Below are positions 40,101-52,222 of a stretch of DNA of 64,000 nt, one piece after another. The stretch is from Tetrahymena elliotti 4EA (Eukaryota > Ciliophora > Oligohymenophorea > Hymenostomatida > Tetrahymenidae). Where the stretch lies: the NCBI GenBank assembly GCA_000231825.2, contig JH720303.1, positions 62,001-126,000 of the forward strand, written 5' to 3'. Under the pieces are notes generated by a model. It made no database searches and was not told the DNA's origin. It saw only the letters and a program-made list of their open reading frames with translations. The translations under genes were made by a program, and so were the position numbers. The first letter of the stretch is position 1; the number at the start of each line of letters is the position of its first letter.

Positions 40101-41447
40101 TAAATTCTCCTTGCAAAATTTTTGTAACTTAGATTTCTTAAATCATTTCCAATAATAATTTTTGTTTATTGATGGAATGCAATTTTCCTAAAAAAATAAG
40201 ACAAAAAAGCAAAAAAAATAATGGTCAACTAGATATTATTTTCTGATGTTTTAGATGTTAAGATACTCAAAGCCCTAATTTTTTAAAATTAAAAAGTTTT
40301 CGTCAAATAATTTTAGGATTAATAGTTTATTTTACCTTTATAGTTCATCAACTAGGAAAGCTAAATTCTAACTAAATAATAGAACTATCAAAAACTTGAA
40401 TAAGTTTCTGACGTATTTATTTTTAAATGTCATTAATCCTTAATTTAGATAGAACTAATATGATAGATAAGCTGTAAAAAGAAAGTTGTATAAGAGATAG
40501 CCTATAAAGTAAAAATACGCATCAGACCTCAGGCATATTATTAAAGAAAAAATGATTCTATATATGTTAAAATGAAGGATATAAATTGTATTATCACAAG
40601 CTAGAGTATCTTTTTTGCTTGAGAAACTACCATTAAAGAAAAACATTGTTGTATACCACACTATAAAGGTACCTGTTAACAAAGCTATACATATAACAAC
40701 AACTTTTATAAAAAAAAGACTGTCTGATGTATTACATTCCATTGATAAACTATTTTAAACAGGCTAATAGCATGTTAGATATGATATAAGAGTTATGTAG
40801 ATTGGCTAAAGCAAAATCCATTATAAGACTTCACATAAGTTAGCAAACCATCTGCCATAAAAGAATTTTCTTACTTTCATATGTTCATGACTAGACCGGA
40901 TTAAATAGCATGTTAAATACAAAGCTGGTGTAAAAATCATGTATGCACTTGCTGTAAAAAGTAGTATCAAATACATAGTAGAATTGAATTCAAGTACTGT
41001 TGTAATATCTATGTAAGAAATAACATTAACGACAGTAGATAAATTATCTGTAGATAGTGTGTAATGCTTATTAATGAGATTTTTGTAGTTAGAAATATTT
41101 ATAATGTAAATCTGAATGAAAGCTATTGAAATCAATAAATAAGACTTTTCAATTGAAGTCTTTTTTGATTTAAGCAAGTCTATTAAGATCTCAAAATTTC
41201 TTATTAAAAGAGACCTATTTTTTTTTAGCTCAAGCTTCTTCTACTCTTCTTCTTTATATTTTTTTTCTTCTATTTTACTAATATCAATATTCTTTGAAGG
41301 ATTGGCTGCATTATTCGAACCTAATTTGCTATTTTTACCATACAAGCTACTCTAATTTGTTTGCTTTCTTTATAGATTGAGCTTGCTGCCATTTTTACCT
41401 GATTTTATACCACTTTGTGACAACTTGTCTTATATTTTACTAATCAT
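34139..41447 (-). CDS. Very large multi-pass membrane protein with PAS domain (TmcB-like)
   Basis: One gene model from ATG 41445-41447 to TGA 34139-34141, roughly 2000 residues after splicing. Introns seen include 40229-40335, 39590-39648, one starting at 38945, about 37632-37800, about 36366-36423 and one or more in 35580-35940. The N-terminal third has many hydrophobic helices (SYLLISIAFIQIYIINIS, FFIKVVVICIALLTGTFIVW and others). Near 39155-38946 lies a PAS-like segment, FRVGSDNLGKIIKVNKP then TTFGFNRYELENH and LMPKSFAILH. A long charged and Q/K-rich cytosolic region follows, then a C-terminal membrane block with a long extracytoplasmic-type loop (S/T/N-rich, ITGYFQNVTMQ) ending in ILVIIAGVLMLIIYIVI and a basic tail. 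Membrane bundle, PAS and late membrane pairs resemble the Dictyostelium TmcB/ciliate PAS family. Function is unknown; sensing or stress signalling is only a guess. I cannot exclude two adjacent genes. Confidence 0.65.
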
Positions 41448-42787
41448 TTCTATTATTATTAAAAATTGTTACTAAATGAATTCTCCACCCTAAAAAATGG
41501 CTTTCAATTCTAATTGATAATTTTAAGATTCAATCTTCTACCTGACTGAAGCTCTCTATGTTTGAACGAAGCAAATTTTTCACTTCACTAATGTTGATTA
41601 GTATTCTAACCTTGTTGTTTGTTTTTTAAATTATATAAAAATATCTCTTGCTATTTTAATTACTTATTTTATTATATTATTACAGTTCAAAATTGCTTTT
41701 GCATTAAATTATTTAATTGATTAAAAATTTACATAAATTCTTTGTTTCTTCTAATCCTACTAAAGCCGAAATATACTAAATAAAGGATAGTAATAGAGTT
41801 GGCTTTCTTCTTTTAATAGCTATGGAAGAATGTTTTCCAAAAATTGATTGAATTTACATAACGTAATTGTAACTATATTCAAGTAATCAATAAAATTAAA
41901 TGAAAATTTGTTTACTTAACTGATTTGTCAAAAAAAGTAGATATAGTTATTTTATTTTCTCTGTTATGCAGCTCAAATAAACTATTTTTCATTTTTTTTC
42001 ATAAATAATTTTAATTTTAAATTTTTTTAAACAAGAACCAAGGTAATTAATCATCTCTTACAATAAATTATTAATAAACTGTAACAAAATAGAGTTTCAT
42101 ATTTAAAAAATGTATAATTTAAAATTTTGAATGATAAAAATTAATAAAAAGAGATACTTTGAATCTTTTCATCATATTTTTAAACAAAATATTCATTATT
42201 TATTTGCTGAAGCATAGTAATGATTTAAAAATAATGATCCATCAAAAAGTATTTAAGTTTAAATTCAATTTTTTTTAAATCAACAAAATTATTCAATTAA
42301 ATTTTATATTTTTTTATTGATTTAATATTTAATTTATTTAAGTATTTTTTTAAAACATAAATCTCTTTGTTGAGATTTTTAATTAAAATTGCCTAAATAA
42401 GCATCACTAAATACTAAACATATATATTTGCTAAATTGGTTAACTCCTGATTTGAATAAATTATGAAGTTAATAATGATGCTAATATTCTAATTATGAAA
42501 TACTTCATTTGTCAACAAGTTAATTAAGTAATAAATAAAATTTACACTGATTACCTTTTGAGGAAATTTATTAGTATTTTTATAAAGATACAAAAAGTTT
42601 TTTATAATTTTTAATTATTACTCCTAAAGATCATTTATATCCATAAAAATCACTTTTCCTTACTATTAATAATAATTAATAAAGTAGAAAAAAAGCTCTT
42701 TTTATTAAATAAAAAATAACTTCTAATCATTTTTAAGATAGTATTTAAGTTTCAACTGATTCAAGGGAATATCTAAAGCTTTTTAAA
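41448..42787. other. Divergent intergenic region
   Basis: About 1.3 kb AT-rich spacer between divergent genes; no exon recognised. Confidence 0.6.
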
Positions 42788-43984
42788 ATGGATATGCAGT
42801 ATAGTTAAATAGGAAAGTTTACTTAAAGAAGTATCTCACCAGTGAGGTTTGATGATGATATGATTAATCACTAGTAATTATAAAATAGCTAAAACTAGAA
42901 TAGATTATCTTATTCATCACCAGAAAAATTTAGATCTAAACCTAAAATTTTTTAATCCCCTTCCTATCTTTAGCAAACCGCTGCTACTAATTTAAGTTTT
43001 GGTAGCCCATAAGTATAAGACTAAGAAGAAAGAATGATAGATAATAGCTTACAATAAACTTAGTAGCAAATTCAATAGCTTCTCTATGATAAGGAATCCC
43101 TAATTAGCAATTTAAGCAATTTATAAAGATAAGTTGTTCAGCTTGAATAGTAGCTTTAACAAGAACAAAGAATCAATAGAAGTGTTGCAACAGATTATAT
43201 GATAAAGCTACCTTCAGCTGAAAAGAAAATTATAGAACTAAATGCTGAAAATTAAAGACTTTAAGATTAAATTGAGAATGAAAAAAAGCTTTGCTCACAA
43301 GATTATCTGAAGAAACTTGAGCTAGAAAACTTGAGATTAACAGTCAAGAATAAGCAGCTTGCTTTAAGTAATGAAAATCTTTAAAGTTAGCTAAATATCT
43401 CTAGCAAATCGAATCATCCAAATTCTCTCAAAAGTTCACCAACTAAGAAACCTTTCATTTAAGTATCTGTTAATTGCAAATAAGATGAGGACATTGAAAT
43501 TGTTGATGATAAATAGGTATTGTATAATAATAGGTTAAATACCTATATTCCTTCACCTTAAAAAGAACAATCATAAGAAGAAATTGATCAAGAAGTTGAA
43601 TCAAAACTCCTTAAATTAGAATCGTATGTTTAGATACTTAAGAGAGAATATGATCAACTCGAAAATACTAACAGGGAACTCAACAAAAAGCTTAAAACTA
43701 TTGCATATTAAAAGGAAACTAGTGAAAATGAATATCAGTAAAAAATACTCAAGCTTGAAAGTTTAGTGACTAATTTAGAATACTAACTTAGAAAGTTTAA
43801 AAATGAGCAAGAATAAAAAAATATACCATAAGAAACAGCTTAGAAGCCATCTACATCAAATATTGAAAGAAACTACCAATCAAATTCAAACACTATCAGA
43901 ATACTTCATGATGGAGATGTCAATATTAAAATTGAAGGTGAAGCTTTAAATAAGCTAACTAGTGTTCAAGTAATTTAGCATTGA
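42788..43984 (+). CDS. Coiled-coil protein
   Basis: Intronless ciliate-code frame, 398 residues, ATG 42788 to TGA 43982-43984. After a Q/S-rich start (MDMQYSQIGKFTQRSISPVR) two long coiled-coil stretches follow. The first, about residues 100-205, includes VQLEQQLQQEQRINRS, KKIIELNAENQRLQDQIEN and LKKLELENLRLTVKN. The second, about 275-345, includes LKLESYVQILKREYDQLEN and ILKLESLVTNLEYQLRKF. The C-terminus is a short non-coiled motif, TIRILHDGDVNIKIEGEAL. The layout suggests a cytoskeletal, centriolar or basal-body scaffold, but no named family is recognised. Confidence 0.8.
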
Positions 43985-45008
43985 ACTTAGTGAATCTTTT
44001 TTATAATTTAATAAATTCTGTGTTAATAAAAAATATATTTTAAAGAGTATAAAAAGGGTTTTAAGAGTTTTTTTGAAATCTATCTATCTATGTAATATTA
44101 TGTTTTATATCAAATGATAAAAAATCAAGAATCTTTTTGATTTTTTTTTATTATTTTAACAAAATTATTTTATCTTTTTTGTAAAATTCAGTTTATTCAT
44201 AACTTAATAATAAACATTCATTCAAACATTTATATTTATTCTATTGCATCTTTCTGTTATTTAATAAATATTAATTGTTTGATCATCAAAAAAAATGAGA
44301 TTTTATTTTTAAAGGAAAATTTTGGATTTAGGTTGAGTAATAAACATCTAATTTTCAATAATTAAATAGCTTTAACAATAATAATTTTTACTGAATCTTT
44401 CATTTTATGTGAAGAAGAACAATTACGTTAGATTTATTTTAATCAAAAAAATATCTATGATATTAATTTTAGATCAACATTTTTTGAAGGTATTTAATTT
44501 GATATAAATTAATTTTATTTTAAGTAAAAATAGATTTGAATATTTGTGTTACAATACTTTTCATTCATGTACTTTTTTTTGAAATGGATTTTTACAAATT
44601 TAAAAAGTGATAAATCTTTGACCTTTAAATAAAATAAAATTGAAGATAAAGAAAGATAATTGAATAAATAAAAATAAGAAGCTTAGCTATTTATATTTTT
44701 TAATTTATGTTTGTATTTCGTTTATTATAATTTTCTAAGTCATAATAAAAATATGTTAGAAAAGAATTTATTGTCATAGGACTAATATTTTTTTTTAAAC
44801 ATAGCCATTCCTGATTTCCCTGCAGATTATTAAATATTGTACAATTTTTTAATTTAAATGGCTTCATATTCAAAAATTTAAAACTGCCCCTGATGAAAGG
44901 GTTAATAAAATAAAAATTTAAAGTGATAGGAATATTAAACAGGTTGAAAACAAAATAAATTTTATATTTTAAGTAAATACAATTAATATAGCACACATTT
45001 AGATTTGC
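43985..45008. other. Convergent intergenic region with one ATG-less ORF
   Basis: AT-rich. A minus-strand frame at about 44650-44996 contains protein-like text (KPFKLKNCTIFNNLQGNQEW) but has no ATG and no clear acceptor, and starts 13 bases past the stop of the FHA/BRCT gene. I leave it unassigned. Confidence 0.4.
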
Positions 45009-48000
45009 TCATTTTTTTTTTGTTGATTTTTTTTCTTTGACTTATTAAGTAATAATATAATTATCTAAAACATTATACTGCAATAAACAAGTTTATAGAA
45101 CACCCTCTATATCTAAAACTATTTCATTATTTTCATTCTATTAATTATTGTAATCTACTTTTGATGGGTCGCTTAATAAATATGCAGAAGTATTTTTAGG
45201 TTTTTCATAAAAGAAGCTTCCACCTGCACTTTCTATGAGTTTTTTAACTTCATCCTTGTGCAAGTTATCAAATGAATTTTAACAAACAAAAGAAAGTCCC
45301 TGTAGAATACCTTCAGGGTGATCTTTTTGGTTTTAATAACTTTTCTTTAAATTAAAATCATGTAACTTAGCTAATGCTTTATCTACCTTTGTAATAATAA
45401 AAGACTCATATGGAACAATTTTATCTTCTTTAATACATTCTTTAATCCAGTTTTGAGATATAATAGGATAGCCCTTATTCAGTGCTACCAATGTTTTTAG
45501 TCTTCTTTTAAATTCGTCAGTTACCAAAAAGTTAAAATCGTTTGCACTATGGAAATCGTTTAAAATTTTAACACCATAAGTTGACATTTCCTTCTTTTCT
45601 TCATCTGAAACAGAACTATTTGAAAATATAATTCTAAATTTATTTCTTCTTGGTATATCAACACTGATTCCTGCAGATTGTTATAAAAGAAGAGCTTCTT
45701 TTTTAGATCCTAAAGTTCTTCTGATTAAGCTCTTTGGCTTTTTAGATTCTTTCTTGGACTTAGATTTAGATTTTGAATCATTAGAAGCCTTATCAGTTTT
45801 CTCGCTTTTCTTAGTCTTATCTTTAAAATTTATTTCTTCGTTTAATTAAGAATTTTCATTACTTTATGGCTTTAAAATAGATTTTCTTGCACTTTTTCTT
45901 GTTGATTTTTTTTCTTCGATTTCCATTTTATCTTCTACCTCTTCTTCATCTTCTTTAACAATATCTTTTTTAGATTATTTCTTTGAGCTACTTTTAGTTG
46001 TTGATGCTTTCTGGGTTGATTTGCTCACACTTTTTTTAGTTACTTTTTCTTGCTTTTCTTCTATTTCTTCTTCTATTTATGCCTTTCTAGCACTTCTTCT
46101 AACAGAAGCTGGTTACTCTTCTTCTATTTTTTCAATATTTTTTCCTTTGGATTATTTTTGTTAAGCTTTGTCCTTTTAAGTTTTTTATTTTTCCTTTTCT
46201 TCTACCACTTTTTTAGTTTCCTTTGAGTTTACTGGTTTAATAGTCTCCTTTTGTTAATTTTTCTTTACTTCTGATTCTTTAAACTTAGAAGCAGTTTCTT
46301 CTTTAGCAGATACTGCCTTGATTTTTTCTTTTCCATTTTTTGTTGCCTACTTTTCTTTTTGATCCTTGTTTTTTTAAACTTTACTTGTTTCTTAGTTAGG
46401 TTATTGAGTCATCAAATCATCATATCTTCTTTTTCTAGTTGAAATATTTTTAGCAGATACTTTTTAGCTTTAAGATTATAAATCTTCTTCTTCAATACTA
46501 TATTCTTCATCTTCTTCTCCTTCTTAATCATCATTACTGATTGATGTGCTATCATCAAAAGTTTTACTCTTAGTTTTATTTTTAGTGGAATCTTTAGATT
46601 TATTTTGCTATTTCTCTTCTTTTTAAACATTTTACTTTTTAGATTTATTTGAGTTTTTTATGGTGTTTAAGACATTTTCTGCTTATTGCTTGAGTTTTTC
46701 TATTTTATCATCACTTTTTTATTATATTTTTTATTCTTTTTTAGTTTTAGCAGTACCCTCTTTCATTTTTGTCTCTTATTTCTCCTCATCTTCATGTTCT
46801 TCTTATTTTTTTGAATTCTTTTGATTTACTTTTTCTTATTTATTTGCTTATTCTTTTTCTTTAGAATTTTTTTTAGATGGGACTTCAACTTTACTAGATT
46901 CTGTTTCAATTTTATCATTTTTACTGTTAGTTTTTGTTTTTGTTGTTTTTTCTGAAGCATTTTCAGCTTTAGAATTATTTTTTCTTTTCAAAGAAGAAGG
47001 GGACCAGAAATCTTCACTTTCTTTCTTTTCTAATTAACTTAATTTTTCTTTTTTATCATCAAATGGAATATCTTAGCTCTACTTTTATGTGTTTTTTTAA
47101 GAACTATACTTTTATGCTAAATCATCAATAATCTTTCTTTATTCATTAATTTAATTCATTTTTAATTTATCTTAAATTCTTTTTAAAAATTAAGAATCTA
47201 GCTTAATTTCTTCATCTTTTTATTCTTATTAAGTTTGAATCCCACCATTATTCTTTCTATTAACTGCAGATCTCTTTCTAGTAACTTATTCCTCTTCATT
47301 ATTATTACTTTTTTTAAAAGATTTAGGAAAGCTAAATTGAAATTCAGTATCCTCTTCTTCATCAGATACTTTATATAATTGGGTATCTTTTATATCATAT
47401 ATGTCTTCTTTTTTTTATTCATTATCCCTATTTGATTACAAAAAAAAATAAAAAACTTTGTCTAAATAAAAACAAAAAATAATTACTCATCTTTTTAACC
47501 ATTTTTAAAACTACCCTTCATTCCCTTTGCTAGTTGGCCTTTAGATTTTACAAAATTTTTTTAGGTATTTAGTGTTTTTTTGGCAGTGCTTGATGCTTAA
47601 GCAGCCTTATTATTTCCTGCTTTCTAAAAATGTTTTTCATCTTCCTCTTCATCAATATTCTCAACTTCTAAGCGATTTTAAATGATTTTAGAAGCAATTT
47701 AATTTTTTTTCTGCTACTATTTAGAAGGTAAATCTGTAAAATCTTCTATATCATCTTCATAACTCTAAATTTTTTTTGATCCTTTTTTGTTAGTTACTGT
47801 ATTTTGGTTAGTAGGAGTATTAACATTATTATTTTTTTAGCTATTCAAAATATCAGTTGGGCTCAAACAGAAGGCCATAGCTCTACCAGGTTTAACAATC
47901 TAAAACTTGCATCTATTTTTCATAAAATCTAAAGTTAAAATGATTTATAAAGGTATTTTTTTACTTGTATTTTCCAATGTAGAATGAGTGGTTATTGGAG

Positions 48001-48299
48001 AGATCATAAGATTTATTTGGCTTTAGACGTATTAAACTATTATCATTTTTAATCTTAAAAGTTCCCTTTTTAGAACCTAAATCTTCGATTGTATAATCGT
48101 CATCTTCAATGGTGATTTTTGTATGAACATCGTCTACATCATTTGTGAAACTCAAAACTATAGAACAAAGAGAGCTATTTTTCCCTATAATATTATCACC
48201 GTATTTTAAATCAAATACTAAATACTATTATGAATCCTTTTCATTGCAGAATATGATTAAATCTGCTACCTTAACTGAATCTTTTTGCTTTTTATACAT
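45009..48299 (-). CDS. FHA - long charged linker - tandem BRCT protein (MDC1-like architecture)
   Basis: Model from ATG 48297-48299 to TGA 45009-45011, about 1040 residues. Exon 1 is 48299-47965; a 52-base intron (47964-47913, phase 2) lies inside the FHA domain; another intron falls near 47510-47420 with its exact splice unresolved. The N-terminal FHA (residues about 10-125) shows IIGKNSSLCSIVLS, DDVHTKITIEDDDYTIED, LGSKKGTFKI and IGKYKCKFQIVKPG; G-K, S...H and L-S-K-G-T positions fit phosphothreonine binding. A K/E/S/D-rich linker of about 650 residues follows. The C-terminal pair of BRCTs shows FRIIFSNSSVSDEE, FNFLVTDEFKRRLKTLVALN, KGYPIISQNWIKECI, then LQGLSFVCQN, IESAGGSFF and VLQTCLLQYNVLDNYI. 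The S in FSNS and K in RRLK occupy the phosphopeptide-binding positions of tandem BRCTs. FHA first and BRCT pair last is the MDC1 order (NBS1 has them adjacent), so a DNA-damage chromatin adaptor is inferred. Confidence 0.8.
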
Positions 48300-49787
48300 T
48301 TTTAATTAATTTATTTGCAAAAGTTTTTGTTTTTTTTATTAGAAATAATTTTTGATAAAATTAAATTTTGATTGATCTTCTTAAATTTCTTTTTTTATTA
48401 AGATTTTATTGATTTATGATAATTACTTGTATCATTTAAAAGTAATGGTATTTCCCGCAAAATCTTTCCTCCTAACTAAAATAAAAGCCACTCTTTTCTA
48501 ATACTCTATTTTTCTATTAAATTACAATATCAATCCCTCCAAAACTTCTTCATTTTTCAAATCAAAAATATCTTTTCAACTCCCAAAAAATATATTGTAT
48601 GCTTATAAATTATAACATCTTAAAAATTTATGCTAATACAAAGAATTTAAAGATAAATTTAGACATTTATTGTATTGTTTTAATGTAAAATATAAGAATG
48701 GAAAAAAATTAATAAAATATTTTAATTTGTTATTTAGATTATTTGTTTTTCCACAAGAATGTCTATTTCACTCTCAAATATATAATCTAATATCTTATGC
48801 TAATATAAACAAACTAAATTCAAAAGAATTATTTGTTAATCTGAAAATGTTTAATTTTTTACTGAAATGTGAGATTAGAATTTATTTTAAACCCTAGTAA
48901 AATTTGTTATTTTAGAAATAAAATAATAAATAAATTTTAAAAAGAAATTTGTTTATTTGTTAGGAAATAGACTATGTTTATACTTAGAGATAAAGGCAGA
49001 ATCTATTTTATTAACAGAAAAAAAGTATTTAAAATTTTTTATCAAATATCTTTTAGCGGAGAGTTAATTCTAAATTTTTCTTATTAACTTGGAGACAAAA
49101 AGATAAAATAATTTAGCAAAAAAAAAATAAATAAGAAAATCTTTAAATTTTATGAATTAGAAAAGTTACAAATATTAATTAATTAATAATATTATCAGTT
49201 AATAACAAAAAAGTGAGAGTTATTAAAGAAATTTTTAAAATGAAATGAATAAAAATAAGGTTACTAATTTAAGTTTTATTAAAGCACTATTTTAATTAAC
49301 AAATATGATTAGAATGTTAGGATAATTAGACAATAAAAATTAAATTTAAATAATCTTAAACTCAGAATAAAATTTTTCAAACATTTACTATATTGTTTGA
49401 AGTTGAAAAAAACTTGATTATTATCAAAAAAGCATAGAATATAATCAACATATATTTACTTATCAAGAATTTTTCCTCTTTTCTTATTAAATTGTTAATA
49501 TGTCCATTACTAATAATTTAAATAAAATTTAATAAAAAATGAGAATAAAAAAAATAAATTTTGAGAAAATTTATTATAAAATTAAGATTTATTTTAATTG
49601 TAGTTGTTTTGATATTTAGAGCGATGATTTATATCTTCAATTTTTCAATTAATAAAATTAATTAATATTTTTAACGATCAATATTCGATTTTTTACCATC
49701 TAATCAAAAATCATATGTAAGTGAAAATCCTTAACAGCTCTACGCTAATAAAAACTTATTTTTTTATTAAAATTATAAAAAGTAGAA
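48300..49787. other. Divergent intergenic region
   Basis: About 1.5 kb between divergent genes. A frame at 48670-49150 is open in the ciliate code (only TGA stops) but its composition is that of the surrounding A/T-rich DNA and it shows no motif, so I treat it as noncoding. Confidence 0.5.
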
Positions 49788-52052
49788 ATGAGGGCATTAA
49801 GAAGTGCAGACAAAAAGAGAAATGCAGAGAACATAAACATAATTTAATAGATATGTGAGATTGACTAACTCTGCAAAAGCAAACAGTAGTAACTTTATAT
49901 GAATACTATGCAATCACAAATAGCTACAAGGGTTAATTTTTCCAAAAAGAAGCAAGCTAATGAATCCCCTTTTACATTGATTTAAGGAATTAATATTCCT
50001 AATTAACATGGATTTTTATCACAAAAAAGAGTTTTGCAAAATAACAATAATGCTAACAACTAAATGTAATAAAGTTAAAGTGCAACTAAACCCTCGTCTA
50101 AATAAAAAACTTTATAAGCTGCATAAAATACTTAGCAAGAAGTTGTTATTGGTGAAAATTGTTTCCTCAATTAATCATAAATTTTGAAAAATATTGAAGA
50201 TGAAAATCAAATCAGCATAACACCATTTGTTCCAAATAATTATATGACCAATGACAAGCAGTTTTTGTAAGAAAGTGAAAACAATAGTTCATATAATTAG
50301 ATTAATTAATTTGATAGTAGACCATAGACTAGTAGCAGCAGTAATACAACAAACTACACATAAAAAAATGATACTGCTATGCATATATCAACTTATTGCT
50401 CAGAAATACCACAATATAATATAATAACTTAAATACCTGATGATGATTTAAACAATCCTAACAATAACACTCTTTCAGCTAGTATTATTGATCTAAATAA
50501 TTGTTTTCAAGATTATTCAAAATAGATGTCTGTTTCTACAAACTAGAAGTCAGTTGTAGGTCAGAATTCATTCAGAGCAGGAAAAAATTAATAAGAAACT
50601 TAGGAAAAAATAAAAAGATTGAGAATGAGAAGTCACTAATCAGCAATGAGAGGAACAACTACAAGTAACAGTAAGAAAGTAAATTAAATATAAAATGCAA
50701 GTGGAAACAATAATTTTGCTAAGCTGTTGAAAATGTCTGGAGAGGAAGTAAAGTAAAAGAGCAAAGAAGCAATCGAATCTATAAAAAGCAAGCTAGCAAT
50801 AAATTCAGAAAATGATTGTGTGTTAGTTTTGAAGACACAACCTTAAATTTACTAAGATGAAGACTATTTAAACAATTTAAGTGTTTATTAGCCAAATTAA
50901 ACTGCATGTAATTTTTTGAGTAGAAAAAAGAATTCATGTATCTTGAATGAATCTTCTTTACCTTTTAAACATATCCAAAATAATTGCATGAATAAAACAT
51001 CAATTTCATTCATGAATAACACACATACTAATGGATTTGCTGTCAGTGCAGAAAAACCTGCTTTTTCTATGGGTGGAGTTGATAGCAACAAAAAAAATGC
51101 AAATTAGAATATTGCATCGTTGTGTATCACCCCAAATAAATCCTATTAAGGTAAATCACACAGTAAATAATTAAATAGATCAATAGACAATGAAAATGGA
51201 TTAAAAGTTGATCAAAGAGGAAGTAAAATAAATGATGAAAATAGAAATAGTTTGTATAAAAGAATGTAAAATTACAATACATTTATGAGAGGAAAATTTG
51301 CATTTCACAAATTAAATAAACAGAAAAAAGAACTTTGTAACATTAGCAATGTGCTTTATAATAGTCTTCTAGAAAATTATGAAGTTGAAGGAATGCTTAA
51401 ATCATTCAATCCTTCATTATAAAACACTTAACCAAAAAGAAGAATTTATGATGCAGATGATGATAATGAAAACGATTCACCAGATTTTAATCATATGAAA
51501 AAATATTACAATAAAAAGTATGGGCTCAAAATTCAATAAATTGAAAATGAGAAAAATGATAACCAAACTGGTAAGTACCGCTCTTCACACACAAATGCTC
51601 ATACTCCTGTCAAGAAAAACAAGCTACTAAAAATAAAAAGGGCTACTGAAACTAACTGTACTTCTCAAGCTAATTCTACAAATCAATATGAAAAATATTA
51701 TAGCTAGTCAGCTACAGTAAATGAAGAAAATAAATTTTCAAAAATATATACAGAGAATCTTTTAAACTAATCATGCACAGATTTCTTAAACATATGTAAC
51801 TTAAATGATTTTTCATAAATGCAAGAATAGATGTTAGATTTAGATAATGACAACACTTCATCTACATAAACTTCTAAAAGATAGTAAAATATGGGAAGTA
51901 GTTATAACCTTTAGAATTTCAGTTAATTTAGTTCCTCTGTTAACAATTAATACTAAAATACTAAAAAATAAACAAGCATAGGCAGTAAGTAAAAGAAGAA
52001 GAATGAAATAGATTTAGTTCCTTGGGAGAATGAGTATAACACGAAATTATGA
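49788..52052 (+). CDS. Q/N/S-rich hypothetical protein
   Basis: Intronless ciliate-code frame, ATG 49788 to TGA 52050-52052, 754 residues. It begins MRALRSADKKRNAENINIIQ with a short amphipathic helix, then is dominated by Q, N, S and T with scattered basic patches (KIKRLRMRSHQSAMRG, about 280-295) and an acidic block (YDADDDNENDSPDF, about 565). No domain, membrane segment or signal peptide is visible. The C-terminus reads DLVPWENEYNTKL. Its stop lies only about 170 bases from the stop of the convergent LRR gene. Function unknown; probably a disordered cytosolic or nuclear protein. Confidence 0.8.
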
Positions 52053-52222
52053 AAGAATATATACAAATAAATAGTTATATAAGAAGAGTTTTAACTTTAG
52101 TGAATTTTTATAATATTTTATTTATGTTTTTAAATTTAATTTATAATTTTTGTTGAATTGAATTGAAGTTTGAGAAATCTATCCCTCTCTTGTTGACATA
52201 TCTTTCTTTTTTTGTTCCAGAT

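Noticed and set aside
44700..44996. 98-codon minus-strand ORF
   Set aside because: It needs a GTG start, has no acceptor before it and no recognisable motif; it may be an exon remnant but I cannot support it as a gene.
48670..49150. Long plus-strand frame open in the ciliate code
   Set aside because: With only TGA as stop, AT-rich intergenic DNA often stays open for hundreds of bases; amino acid make-up here shows no protein-like pattern.
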